Source: Brevibacillus brevis (GTDB lineage: Bacteria > Bacillota > Bacilli > Brevibacillales > Brevibacillaceae). From it: a stretch of DNA of 64,000 nucleotides. How positions within the stretch are numbered: position 1 is the stretch's first letter; the number at the start of each line of letters is the position of its first letter. The translations under genes and the position numbers were made by a program. Below, piece by piece: positions 56,397 to 64,000 of this stretch. The DNA lies in assembly GCF_031583145.1 (NCBI RefSeq), contig NZ_CP134050.1:2070501-2134500 (forward strand), read 5' to 3'. The notes beneath the pieces are model-generated. The model searched no databases. It was not told the origin of the DNA and was given only the letters and a program-made list of their open reading frames with translations.

Positions 56397-56428
56397 CAAG
56401 GCTGCCTCAAAATGGGCAGCCTTTGCCT
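56397..56428. terminator. Bidirectional terminator between bofC and the secreted protein gene
   Basis: The perfect stem AGGCTGCC with GGCAGCCT (56399-56406 and 56415-56422) lies between two converging genes. Confidence 0.85.
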
Positions 56429-56439
56429 TTTGCCTGTCG

Positions 56440-57528
56440 TCACCGGATGTTCACCTCTACGATTTGCCATCGCTCCCAGGGCGCATCGCGCAGCAGGAGA
56501 AACGTCCACTTTCCGGAACGCCCTTTGCCGCTCCGCTTCGTGTAGTCGACTCGGAGAGCGATCTCCGCGATCAGCGGACCGGACTGTTCGGAAGGAAGGA
56601 TCTCCTTCGGCTTTCGGACCGATTCGATGTCTCGCAGCGCTTCCGGCAATGGAGCGCCATCCGTCGTCATTCGCAAGGTGTGTTCGTCGTGCTCATTCAA
56701 GGACGTGAGAAAGTAGCCGACCAAATCTTCGGGAGCCGCATTCATAATCGTCTGGGGCAGCGTGCCCGATGCTTTGAGAATCATCAGACTGTGGCTGGGG
56801 TCCGGTTCCTTGCGGCGGTGAGTCGAGCTGCCGGAAAAGTGGATGCAAAAGTGCCCGGGAAAATCGTTGCCTGCGATGGCGCCAGCCCCATGCGGCATCC
56901 CGTGCATGGACGCGGCATAGTACACACCGTCGACTTCGACGAGGATCGCCCGACGCTTCCAGCTCCATTTTCCTTGGTAAATATGCTTCATGATCCGGGT
57001 GTCGCTCTTCGTGAGGGGCTGCACATCGGCGTGGCGGCTGCCGGCCCGGCGCTGTACCAAAAAACGTTCGCCCGTCTCCAGATCGACGACCGTGGCGTAC
57101 TTCATTTTCGCAAATGCATACTTGACTTTCTCCCAAGGGACCGGTTGGCCGTAGTGAGCTTTTTCGACGGTCCGCACGTATTCCTCCAATCGCTGAGCCA
57201 GCGACCCCGATAGCAGGTACCTGCGCGACTTGCTCTTGTCGTACAGCCGTCCTTCATAATCGTAGGAGAACGTTCGCCCTTTCACCTTGATCTGGGCACG
57301 GATCCAGTGATCCTGCAGGCGTGCAGGGACTGCAGGGGACCGGAGCAATTCGCGAATGAAGGCCCGGTGTTCATGGAAAGCCAGCGTCGAGACAAACGGC
57401 GAGTCGGGAGAAACCGATACGGAGATGACGATATCGTTTTCCTGAGCCGCTTCCGCCCTGCCCGGAACCAAGGATAAGATGAGGAAAGTCAACAGAATGG
57501 GCAGCCAGAGCTGCTTTGATTGACGCAC
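56440..57528 (-). CDS. Secreted protein of unknown function with a Cys/His motif
   Basis: A 362-residue exported protein. The signal peptide is about 28 residues (LLTFLILSLVPGRAEAAQ). Residues about 140-250 form a conserved-looking domain: KMKYATVVDLETGERF, RHADVQPLTKSDTRIM, HGMPHGAGAI and GHFCIHFSGSSTH (His226, Cys228, His230, His237). This resembles a domain I recall in Firmicutes wall-associated proteins and hints at an L,D-transpeptidase-like site, but no enzyme can be assigned. The GTG start has GGAGGTGA six bases upstream. It is convergent with bofC. Confidence 0.7.
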   Translation of the reverse strand: MRQSKQLWLPILLTFLILSLVPGRAEAAQENDIVISVSVSPDSPFVSTLAFHEHRAFIRELLRSPAVPARLQDHWIRAQIKVKGRTFSYDYEGRLYDKSKSRRYLLSGSLAQRLEEYVRTVEKAHYGQPVPWEKVKYAFAKMKYATVVDLETGERFLVQRRAGSRHADVQPLTKSDTRIMKHIYQGKWSWKRRAILVEVDGVYYAASMHGMPHGAGAIAGNDFPGHFCIHFSGSSTHRRKEPDPSHSLMILKASGTLPQTIMNAAPEDLVGYFLTSLNEHDEHTLRMTTDGAPLPEALRDIESVRKPKEILPSEQSGPLIAEIALRVDYTKRSGKGRSGKWTFLLLRDAPWERWQIVEVNIR

Positions 57529-57661
57529 CTTTTGTCACCTCCACTCCGATAGTGTTTCCACGGCAAAAAAGAAATGACGAGCAAATCTTGCCATCATAGG
57601 GCCACAGCTGATACGCCATACTGTTTTCATACGGCGCTCTTTTAAGGAGGAGTCTTTTAGC

Positions 57662-57853
57662 GTGTCTACAATGCCTAGAGGTAGCTACAAAGACCAGTTC
57701 CACCAGCGTTTGTACGTTCAATTGAATCAGGGACACAACAAGCTCGACTATCGGCGAATCAACATGATTCAAAGCCACATGCAGGACGTCGTCGACGACT
57801 ACGCCCACATGCAGCATGATGTCTCGGATTTGCAAGGATTGAACAAACACTAG
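57662..57853 (+). CDS. Small hydrophilic protein, 63 residues, unknown function
   Basis: A GTG start after AAGGAGGAG opens a frame coding MSTMPRGSYKDQFHQRLYVQ and then a predicted helix rich in Asp, His and Met (NMIQSHMQDVVDDYAHMQHD). It has a strong binding site and own terminator, so it is probably real. I do not recognise a family. Position between the secreted protein and ruvC. Confidence 0.65.
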   Translation: MSTMPRGSYKDQFHQRLYVQLNQGHNKLDYRRINMIQSHMQDVVDDYAHMQHDVSDLQGLNKH

Positions 57854-57869
57854 AGGAAAGACGCCGTAT

Positions 57870-57903
57870 AGCCCGTTCCCTTCGCAGGGGGCGGGCTTCT
57901 TCG
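57870..57903 (+). terminator. Terminator after the small gene
   Basis: The G+C-rich stem AGCCCGTTCCC with GGGGGCGGGCT (G-T pairs inside) is followed by TCTTCG; the T run is weak. Confidence 0.5.
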
Positions 57904-57985
57904 TATGCGGATGGAAATGCACGTTCGCTTTTCGGCCGCTTTGTGTTACAGTAGAAGGTAGAAACTTGTACACGGAGAGTGGGTC

Positions 57986-58486
57986 ATGCGCATCTTAGGA
58001 ATCGACCCCGGCATCGCGATCGTCGGGTTTGGGGTAGTGGATAAACAAGGAAGCCAGCTTCGTCCCGTACAGTATGGAAGCATCCAGACGGAAGCCGGAT
58101 TGCCTGTGCCGCTCCGGCTCAAGCAAATTTTCGAAGCGATGCAGAGCTTGATTGAGACATATCGCCCCGATGAAATGTCAGTGGAAAAGCTGTTTTTCAA
58201 CAAAAACGTGACGACCGCTTTTACGGTGGGGCAGGCGCGGGGCGTCATCTTGCTTGCGGCCGAGATGGCGGGGGTCCCCGTCTACGAGTACACCCCGATG
58301 CAGGTGAAGCAGGCGGTGACCGGATACGGGGGAGCAGAGAAAAAACAGATTCAGGAAATGACGAAGCTTCTTTTGCGGCTAAAGGAAGTGCCGAAGCCCG
58401 ACGATGTGGCGGATGCGCTGGGAATTGCCATTACGCACGCACAGTTCCGCGCGTTTATTTCCATTTCGGAAGGAGTTCAGAAATGA
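57986..58486 (+). CDS. ruvC: Holliday junction resolvase RuvC
   Basis: RuvC cuts Holliday junctions moved by RuvAB; 166 residues. The catalytic acids are in GIDPGIAIVGFG (Asp7), VEKLFFNKNV (Glu) and PDDVADALGIAITHA (Asp). GGAGAG precedes the start. The overlap with ruvA is four bases. B. subtilis uses RecU and lacks RuvC, so this is a difference from that species. Confidence 0.96.
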   Translation: MRILGIDPGIAIVGFGVVDKQGSQLRPVQYGSIQTEAGLPVPLRLKQIFEAMQSLIETYRPDEMSVEKLFFNKNVTTAFTVGQARGVILLAAEMAGVPVYEYTPMQVKQAVTGYGGAEKKQIQEMTKLLLRLKEVPKPDDVADALGIAITHAQFRAFISISEGVQK

Positions 58487-59100
58487 TTGATTTTGTGGAA
58501 GGTACGCTTTGCTACCTCGATTCGGAATACATAGTCGTCGAGACGGGAGGCATCGGCTACCGGCTGTTTTGCCCGAACCCGTACCAGTTTGTCCGCCATG
58601 AAGGGCACAGAGCCAAGTACTACACGCATCATCACGTGCGGGAGGATGCGATTCTGCTCTACGGCTTTGCGACCCGCGACGAACGGGACCTTTTCCGCAA
58701 GCTCCTCGACGTAAACGGCATCGGACCGAAGGGGGCTCTGGCCATTCTGGCGGCGGCTACGCCCGAGCAGATCGTGATGGCCGTACAACAGGAGAACGTC
58801 ACCTACTTGACGAAATTCCCTGGCATCGGGAAAAAGACGGCGCAACGGATCATCCTGGACCTGAAGGATAAACTGGTAGGGTATACGCCGTCTGCGATCT
58901 TGACCGTGGCGGCGGGAGACCTGACAGCGGGAGAGGCGGCCGTCTCAGCTCTGAATGAAGCCTTGGAAGCGTTGGGTGCCCTCGGCTATTCGGAGGGCGA
59001 GCTGCAAAAAATCAGAAATGCGCTGTCCGAGAAATCCAAAGAGGGCGACGGCGTCGAAAAGCTCATCAAGCAAGGGCTCGCGCTGCTCATGAGGGGGTAA
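58483..59100 (+). CDS. ruvA: Holliday junction branch migration protein RuvA
   Basis: RuvA binds the junction and loads RuvB; 205 residues. The N-terminal OB fold ([21 protein letters not shown]) is followed by two helix-hairpin-helix motifs ([15 protein letters not shown] and [15 protein letters not shown]) and the C-terminal domain III that binds RuvB. ruvB begins four bases after the stop. Confidence 0.97.
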   Translation: MIDFVEGTLCYLDSEYIVVETGGIGYRLFCPNPYQFVRHEGHRAKYYTHHHVREDAILLYGFATRDERDLFRKLLDVNGIGPKGALAILAAATPEQIVMAVQQENVTYLTKFPGIGKKTAQRIILDLKDKLVGYTPSAILTVAAGDLTAGEAAVSALNEALEALGALGYSEGELQKIRNALSEKSKEGDGVEKLIKQGLALLMRG

Positions 59101-59104
59101 GACT

Positions 59105-60103
59105 GTGGATCAGCGAATCATTACTACCCAGATGGATTGGGAGGAAGATGCAGCGGAGCTGAGCCTCCGTCCTCGCTATTTGAACGAGTACATCGGACAG
59201 CAGCAGGTCAAGGAAAACTTGAAAATTTTCATTGAAGCAGCCAAGATGCGCAAAGAGTCCCTGGACCATGTGCTGCTGTACGGACCGCCGGGCTTGGGCA
59301 AAACGACGCTGTCGCAAATCATCGCCAATGAGCTCGGAGTGAACATTCGGACTACCTCCGGCCCCGCTATCGAACGGCCGGGAGATCTCGCCGCCATCCT
59401 GACCAATTTGCAGGAGGGGGACGTCCTCTTTATCGACGAGATCCACAGGCTGAACCGCAGTGTGGAGGAAGTGCTTTATCCGGCGATGGAGGACTTCGCG
59501 CTGGACATCATCATCGGGAAAGGCCCGAGCGCGCGCAGCGTCCGCCTGGATCTGCCGCCGTTCACGCTGGTCGGAGCGACGACGCGGGCCGGCATGCTTT
59601 CTGCGCCGCTGCGGGACCGTTTCGGCGTGGTCAACCGCCTGGAGTTTTACACGGTGCCGGAGCTGGCATTCATCGTGTCGCGGGCAGCGGACATTTTGCA
59701 GGTGATCATTCGCGAAGGCGGAGCCGAAGAGATCGCCAAGCGCTCGCGAGGCACCCCACGTGTCGCCAACCGTTTGCTCAAGCGGGTCCGTGATTTCGCG
59801 CAAGTCAAAGGCGAAGGCGTCATTACGACAGAGATCGCCCAGGAAGCGCTGGAGAGGCTGCAAGTAGACGCCTGCGGGCTTGACCATATCGACCACAAGC
59901 TGCTGCTGGCCATCATCGACCGCTTCGATGGCGGACCGGTGGGGCTGGACACGATCGCGGCGACGATCGGCGAAGAGTCGCAGACGATCGAGGATGTGTG
60001 CGAGCCATACCTGATGCAGATCGGTTTCATGCAGCGCACCCCGCGCGGGCGCGTGCTGACGCAAAGCGCATACCAACATTTTGGTCGGGAGATGAAAGAG
60101 TGA
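59105..60103 (+). CDS. ruvB: Holliday junction helicase motor RuvB
   Basis: A AAA+ ATPase that drives branch migration, 332 residues. Walker A is GPPGLGKTT, Walker B LFIDEIHR, sensor 1 GATTRAG, and the C-terminal winged helix ends [18 protein letters not shown] 59105 follows GAGGGGGT. The stop overlaps the next GTG start by four bases. Confidence 0.97.
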   Translation: MDQRIITTQMDWEEDAAELSLRPRYLNEYIGQQQVKENLKIFIEAAKMRKESLDHVLLYGPPGLGKTTLSQIIANELGVNIRTTSGPAIERPGDLAAILTNLQEGDVLFIDEIHRLNRSVEEVLYPAMEDFALDIIIGKGPSARSVRLDLPPFTLVGATTRAGMLSAPLRDRFGVVNRLEFYTVPELAFIVSRAADILQVIIREGGAEEIAKRSRGTPRVANRLLKRVRDFAQVKGEGVITTEIAQEALERLQVDACGLDHIDHKLLLAIIDRFDGGPVGLDTIAATIGEESQTIEDVCEPYLMQIGFMQRTPRGRVLTQSAYQHFGREMKE

Positions 60104-60318
60104 ATCCGATAGCCAAGCTGCTCGTCATCGGCGGTGCCGTTTTGATTGTGATCGGACTCTTGTGGCAGGTGGGCGGCCGCTTTTTGCCGCTCGGCAGGCT
60201 GCCCGGCGACATCGTGGTGGAGAAAGAAAACGTGAAGTTTTACTTCCCGGTCGTCACCTGCATCGTCATCAGTATCGTACTGTCACTGGCGACTTACCTG
60301 TTTCGGCTGTTCAAATGA
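60100..60318 (+). CDS. DUF2905 membrane protein
   Basis: A 72-residue protein with two membrane segments ([17 protein letters not shown] and [20 protein letters not shown]) around [22 protein letters not shown], the DUF2905 signature. GTG 60100 overlaps the ruvB stop and GGGAG lies upstream. This family commonly follows ruvB. Function unknown. Confidence 0.9.
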   Translation: MNPIAKLLVIGGAVLIVIGLLWQVGGRFLPLGRLPGDIVVEKENVKFYFPVVTCIVISIVLSLATYLFRLFK

Positions 60319-60353
60319 AAAACCATTGGGATTTCCTTCCCAATGGTTTTTTT
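60318..60353 (+). terminator. Terminator of the ruvCAB operon
   Basis: The perfect 11-bp stem AAACCATTGGG with CCCAATGGTTT is followed by seven T. Confidence 0.95.
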
Positions 60354-60495
60354 GTGCGTTTCCCATAGAGGAAACGCCCAATCGCAAGAATCCCAATTTG
60401 CGAAAAAGGCAGGAGAACAGCCTGGTATTGTCGAAAAACATGGGAGAAGATGCTAATTTTCGACATTTCCAAGGAAGGGAAGGACAAAGGACGAC

Positions 60496-62577
60496 ATGTG
60501 GAAGAAATGGATGGGAAAAGTCCTTTCAGCGGGTCTGATATCGGCTGTTCTGCTCGGGGGGTACACTCCTGCACAAGCTGCGAATAAAAACATCCGGGTG
60601 GCGCTGTTTGTCGACACGGGACAGGGCTACCGTGGCGTGGTCCCGGCCGTCACACTCACGACGGAAAAAGGAATGGAAGTGACGCTGTCAGGGCCGGAAG
60701 GAAAGGCGAAGCTGCCGGGGCTCGGCGGCGACGACGCGCGCTTTCGGGTGGACGAGTTCCACTTGATCGTAGCGGAGACAAGCGACTGGAACCGTGCCCA
60801 GCAAGTGGCGCAGCAACTGAGTCAGCGCAAATACGAAGGCAGCATCCAGGTAGCGAGGCGGGGAGGACAAGTCGTTTACCAGGTGGTGAGCGGAAGCTAC
60901 GGAACGTACCAGGCTGCGGCAAACCAGGCCAAGACGATCGCCTCGGCAACGGGCCAGCAGCCGGCTGTCAAAGGGCCGCTCCGCTTGGAGGCGGGCCGCT
61001 TCAACAGCCTCAAGGAAGCCCAGGATTGGCAAGAGATTTTCGGGGCATCCGGAATTTCGGCCTATCCAGTGCTGGTGGCAGACAACGGCAAAGCCTCCTA
61101 CGCCGTATGGATCGGGGACGAGGTGAGCCAGGACGGGCTGAACGCCTTGGCGAAAAAGGCAGCTGCCGAAGTCCCGGGCTTTTCGTACCGCCAGCCTGCG
61201 AGCAAATCGTACGTAGTGCTGAAGCAAGACGTCTTCGGCTCCAGGGATCCGATTTGGAAGTACGTCTTTTCGCCAACCGTGAAGCTCACCATCGAACCGA
61301 ATAAAGCCGGTTCCCCCTCCCTGATCGGGGTGGTCGAGCGTGAAAACCGGACGTATCGGGGAGAAATGGAAGTGTCTGATTACAAAGGCCACCTGACACT
61401 TGTCAACGAGCTGTCGATGGAGGAATATTTGTATGGGGTCGTCGGTTCGGAAATGGCTCCGGGCTGGCCGATTGAAGCCCTCAAGACACAAGCTGTGCTC
61501 GCTCGTACCAGAGCTGTCGGAACGGGCAACAAGTACGGCGTGGCGAACCTGTCTGACACAGTTTACGAGCAAGCGTACTACGGCTATACAAAAGAATCGA
61601 AAGACATCCGCAAAGCGGTGGACGATACGGAAGGCGAAGTCATTTACTATCAAGGGAAGATCGCCGAGTCCCTGTTCTATTCCAATGCAGGGGGGATGAC
61701 TGCGGATGGGACGGAGGTATGGGGAAATCCAGTGCCTTACCTGCGTCCTGTCATGAGCGACGATACGTATCCGCTGGAGCAGGCCAAGGTCTGGTACCTC
61801 GTTTCCCTGGCGGACGGCACTCTCGGGTACATCCGGAGCGATCTGGTCAGAGCCACCGGGGATTCCAATGCTGTCGGGCTCCGCTATGCAGTCGTGAGCA
61901 CAGACAACACGAACCTTCGCTCGGGTCCGAGCACCGCCTACCACCGCGTGCTTTCGACGCTGCCGATCGGAGCGGAAGTGACGATCGTAGCCGAAGAGCC
62001 GGAAGAAAATGCGTACTCCTGGACCCGTGGGCCGTACACGCCAGCGGAAGTTGCCGGGATGGTAAATGCGACACAAGCCAAAAACAAGGCTCCTCAAGTC
62101 TCCTCCTCGCTGAAAACGTTGCGGGTGACGGAGCGCGGGCCATCCGGACGGGTGCTGGAGATGGAGGCGGACGGCACCAAAGTAGCCGTTTCGTCGCCGG
62201 ATTCGTACCGGACGGTTTTCCAGCAGGGGGCCAGCTCGCTGCGCAGCACAAAGTTTGACGTGGAGGAAATGGGGACGTTTACGATTCTGGGTGCGAACGG
62301 CAAAAGCATGAGCCATCCTGCAGGACGCGATGTGCAAGTGGTCGGTGCGGACAATTACGCTGTGTCGGCGAACGGCTACAACGACCAGTTCCTGATTTAC
62401 CGGGGGGCGGATGATTGGCGTGTGGCCAGCAAGACCCAACAGTTCCTGTTTCGTGGCAACGGATTTGGCCATGGCCTCGGCGTCTCCCAGTACGGAGCGA
62501 AGGCGATGGCGGAGAGCGGGTATGACTACAAGGAGATCTTGCAACACTATTACCAGGATGTAACAATCGAGCCGTAA
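60496..62577 (+). CDS. SpoIID/LytB-domain secreted protein with SPOR and SH3-like parts
   Basis: A 693-residue exported protein with a signal peptide (LISAVLLGGYTPAQA). Residues about 85-150 and 155-215 look like two SPOR units (RAQQVAQQLSQRKYEGSIQV; AGRFNSLKEAQDWQEIF). A SpoIID domain starts near 300 (ELSMEEYLYGVVGSEMAPGW) and ends at the C terminus with GFGHGLGVSQYGAKAMA. Between them, about 462-505, is a bacterial SH3-like insertion (STDNTNLRSGPSTAYHRVLS). SpoIID is a lytic transglycosylase of engulfment; this longer protein may act on wall in growing cells or spores. Placed between ruvB and queA. Confidence 0.85.
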   Translation: MWKKWMGKVLSAGLISAVLLGGYTPAQAANKNIRVALFVDTGQGYRGVVPAVTLTTEKGMEVTLSGPEGKAKLPGLGGDDARFRVDEFHLIVAETSDWNRAQQVAQQLSQRKYEGSIQVARRGGQVVYQVVSGSYGTYQAAANQAKTIASATGQQPAVKGPLRLEAGRFNSLKEAQDWQEIFGASGISAYPVLVADNGKASYAVWIGDEVSQDGLNALAKKAAAEVPGFSYRQPASKSYVVLKQDVFGSRDPIWKYVFSPTVKLTIEPNKAGSPSLIGVVERENRTYRGEMEVSDYKGHLTLVNELSMEEYLYGVVGSEMAPGWPIEALKTQAVLARTRAVGTGNKYGVANLSDTVYEQAYYGYTKESKDIRKAVDDTEGEVIYYQGKIAESLFYSNAGGMTADGTEVWGNPVPYLRPVMSDDTYPLEQAKVWYLVSLADGTLGYIRSDLVRATGDSNAVGLRYAVVSTDNTNLRSGPSTAYHRVLSTLPIGAEVTIVAEEPEENAYSWTRGPYTPAEVAGMVNATQAKNKAPQVSSSLKTLRVTERGPSGRVLEMEADGTKVAVSSPDSYRTVFQQGASSLRSTKFDVEEMGTFTILGANGKSMSHPAGRDVQVVGADNYAVSANGYNDQFLIYRGADDWRVASKTQQFLFRGNGFGHGLGVSQYGAKAMAESGYDYKEILQHYYQDVTIEP

Positions 62578-62619
62578 GCCGATAAGGCATAAGAATTCGG
62601 ATAAAAGGAGAACGACATC

Positions 62620-63648
62620 GTGGACGTGCAGCAATTTGATTTTGAACTGCCAGAGCATTTGATTGCCCAGCACCCGTTGGAAGAGCGGACTTCTTCCCGG
62701 TTGCTGGTTCTTCGGAAAGAAACGGGAGAGATCATCCATCAGCGCTTTACGGATCTGATCGATCATCTCGTCCCGGGCGATGTGCTCGTCATGAACGACA
62801 GCCGTGTGCTCCCGGCGAGGCTGATCGGGGAGAAGGTAGAGACCGGAGCAAAGATCGAAGTGCTGTTGCTCAAATCTCTCGGCGACGATCGGTGGGAAAC
62901 GTTGGTGAAGCCCGGAAAACGAGTAAAGCCGGGGACGGAGATCGTCTTCGGCAACGGTCTCTTGAGCTGTGTGTGCGAAGACGTGACCGAGACGGGCGGG
63001 CGGATCGTCCGATTCCGATATGAAGGGATTTTTTACGAGATTCTTGACCAGTTAGGGTCCATGCCGCTGCCGCCGTACATTCACGCGCAGTTGGAAGACA
63101 AGGAGCGCTATCAGACTGTTTACGCCCGCGAGCGAGGGTCTGCCGCCGCTCCGACGGCTGGCCTGCATTTCACGAAGCCGTACCTGGAGCAGATCGCGGC
63201 GAAGGGCGTTCAGCTTGCGTACATCACGCTTCACGTGGGCCTTGGAACGTTTCGGCCGGTCTCTTCAGACAATGTGGAAGAGCACGTCATGCACGCAGAA
63301 TACTATGAGATTCCGGAAGAGACAGTCCGGATCGTCAACAGCGCCAAGGAGCAGGGCAGAAGGGTAATCGCAGTCGGCACCACCTCCTGCAGGACGCTGG
63401 AGACTGTCGGAAAGGCGAACGGCGGCAAGCTGACGGCAACTTCGGGCTGGACCGACATCTTCATTTATCCAGGGTACACCTTCTCCATTCTGGACGGACT
63501 TTTGACGAACTTCCATTTGCCCAAGTCGACGCTGGTAATGCTCGTGAGCGCCTTGGCGGGAAAAGACAACGTCATGCGCGCATACAAGAGTGCCGTGCAG
63601 GAAGAGTACCGCTTCTTCAGTTTTGGCGATGCCATGCTGATTTTGTAA
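62620..63648 (+). CDS. queA: S-adenosylmethionine:tRNA ribosyltransferase-isomerase
   Basis: QueA makes epoxyqueuosine on tRNA from preQ1; 342 residues as in B. subtilis. It starts [19 protein letters not shown] and has [13 protein letters not shown] and [14 protein letters not shown], family signatures. GTG 62620 follows AAAGGAGAACG. tgt, the preceding step, follows. Confidence 0.97.
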   Translation: MDVQQFDFELPEHLIAQHPLEERTSSRLLVLRKETGEIIHQRFTDLIDHLVPGDVLVMNDSRVLPARLIGEKVETGAKIEVLLLKSLGDDRWETLVKPGKRVKPGTEIVFGNGLLSCVCEDVTETGGRIVRFRYEGIFYEILDQLGSMPLPPYIHAQLEDKERYQTVYARERGSAAAPTAGLHFTKPYLEQIAAKGVQLAYITLHVGLGTFRPVSSDNVEEHVMHAEYYEIPEETVRIVNSAKEQGRRVIAVGTTSCRTLETVGKANGGKLTATSGWTDIFIYPGYTFSILDGLLTNFHLPKSTLVMLVSALAGKDNVMRAYKSAVQEEYRFFSFGDAMLIL

Positions 63649-63697
63649 AAAAATCGAACATATTCGTATTCGATTATATATCCCGCGGGTATGTGGG

Positions 63698-63726
63698 TTT
63701 ACTTCATTGAGAGATTTTCTTATAAT
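63698..63726 (+). promoter_or_regulatory. Candidate promoter of tgt
   Basis: TTTACT (63698-63703), 17 bases, TATAAT (63721-63726), 40 bases before the start codon. A separate promoter from queA is suggested. Confidence 0.5.
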
Positions 63727-63747
63727 AGGTAAGACTTACATACATAG

Positions 63748-64000
<253 letters not shown>

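Overview
The window reads as a chromosomal core segment of a spore-forming Bacillales bacterium, most likely Brevibacillus or a close Paenibacillaceae relative. The reasons are gene order, strong AGGAGG-type ribosome binding sites, frequent GTG and TTG starts, many sporulation genes, and fairly GC-rich coding sequence. Gene order follows Bacillus subtilis in long blocks: hemL-spoVID-(ysxE-like)-valS-folC; comC-spoIIB-maf-radC-mreBCD-minCD-spoIVFA-spoIVFB-rplU-prp-rpmA-spo0B-obg; pheB and pheA; safA, bofC; and ruvA-ruvB-queA-tgt. Almost everything is on the + strand. I see no rRNA, tRNA, insertion sequence, phage or CRISPR array.

Region by region. 1-10 kb: the end of hemL, an effector-binding protein, an alpha/beta hydrolase, a secreted 5'-nucleotidase, a PadR / HAAS-DUF1700 / DUF4097 operon, and a heme operon hemE-hemH(cpfC)-hemY(cgoX). 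10-17 kb: spoVID, two kinase-fold coat-type proteins, and a three-gene partner-switching module (PP2C phosphatase, HATPase anti-sigma-like protein, STAS protein) with sigma-B-like promoter matches before both transcription units. 17-24 kb: a T-box leader with valS, then folC, murC, and a fabH gene under a FapR-like operator. 24-41 kb: the division, shape and sporulation block, with a PBP2 and rodA inserted near mre/min, a cold-shock gene with a long leader, and RNase G before the L21 leader and rplU-prp-rpmA. 41-51 kb: spo0B, obg, a possible PilZ-like gene, yjlC-ndh under a Rex-like operator, then pheB-hom-thrC-thrB-pheA. 51-64 kb: safA with two sets of tandem repeats, a CotS-type gene, a secreted nucleotidase on the minus strand, bofC, a secreted protein of unknown function, ruvC-ruvA-ruvB, a SpoIID/LytB-type protein, queA and the start of tgt.

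Functionally, most of the accessory content concerns the cell envelope and endospore. SpoVID and SafA are known partners in coat encasement. SpoIVFA, SpoIVFB and BofC belong to the sigma-K checkpoint. Spo0B is in the phosphorelay, and SpoIIB and the SpoIID-like protein act at the septum and engulfment. The least ordinary items are an exactly periodic four-copy 48-residue repeat in PBP2, the partner-switching module with its promoters, the SafA repeats, the graded loss of kinase motifs in the three coat-type kinases, and small genes that a length cut-off would miss (notably a 50-residue one at 45773-45925 on the minus strand).
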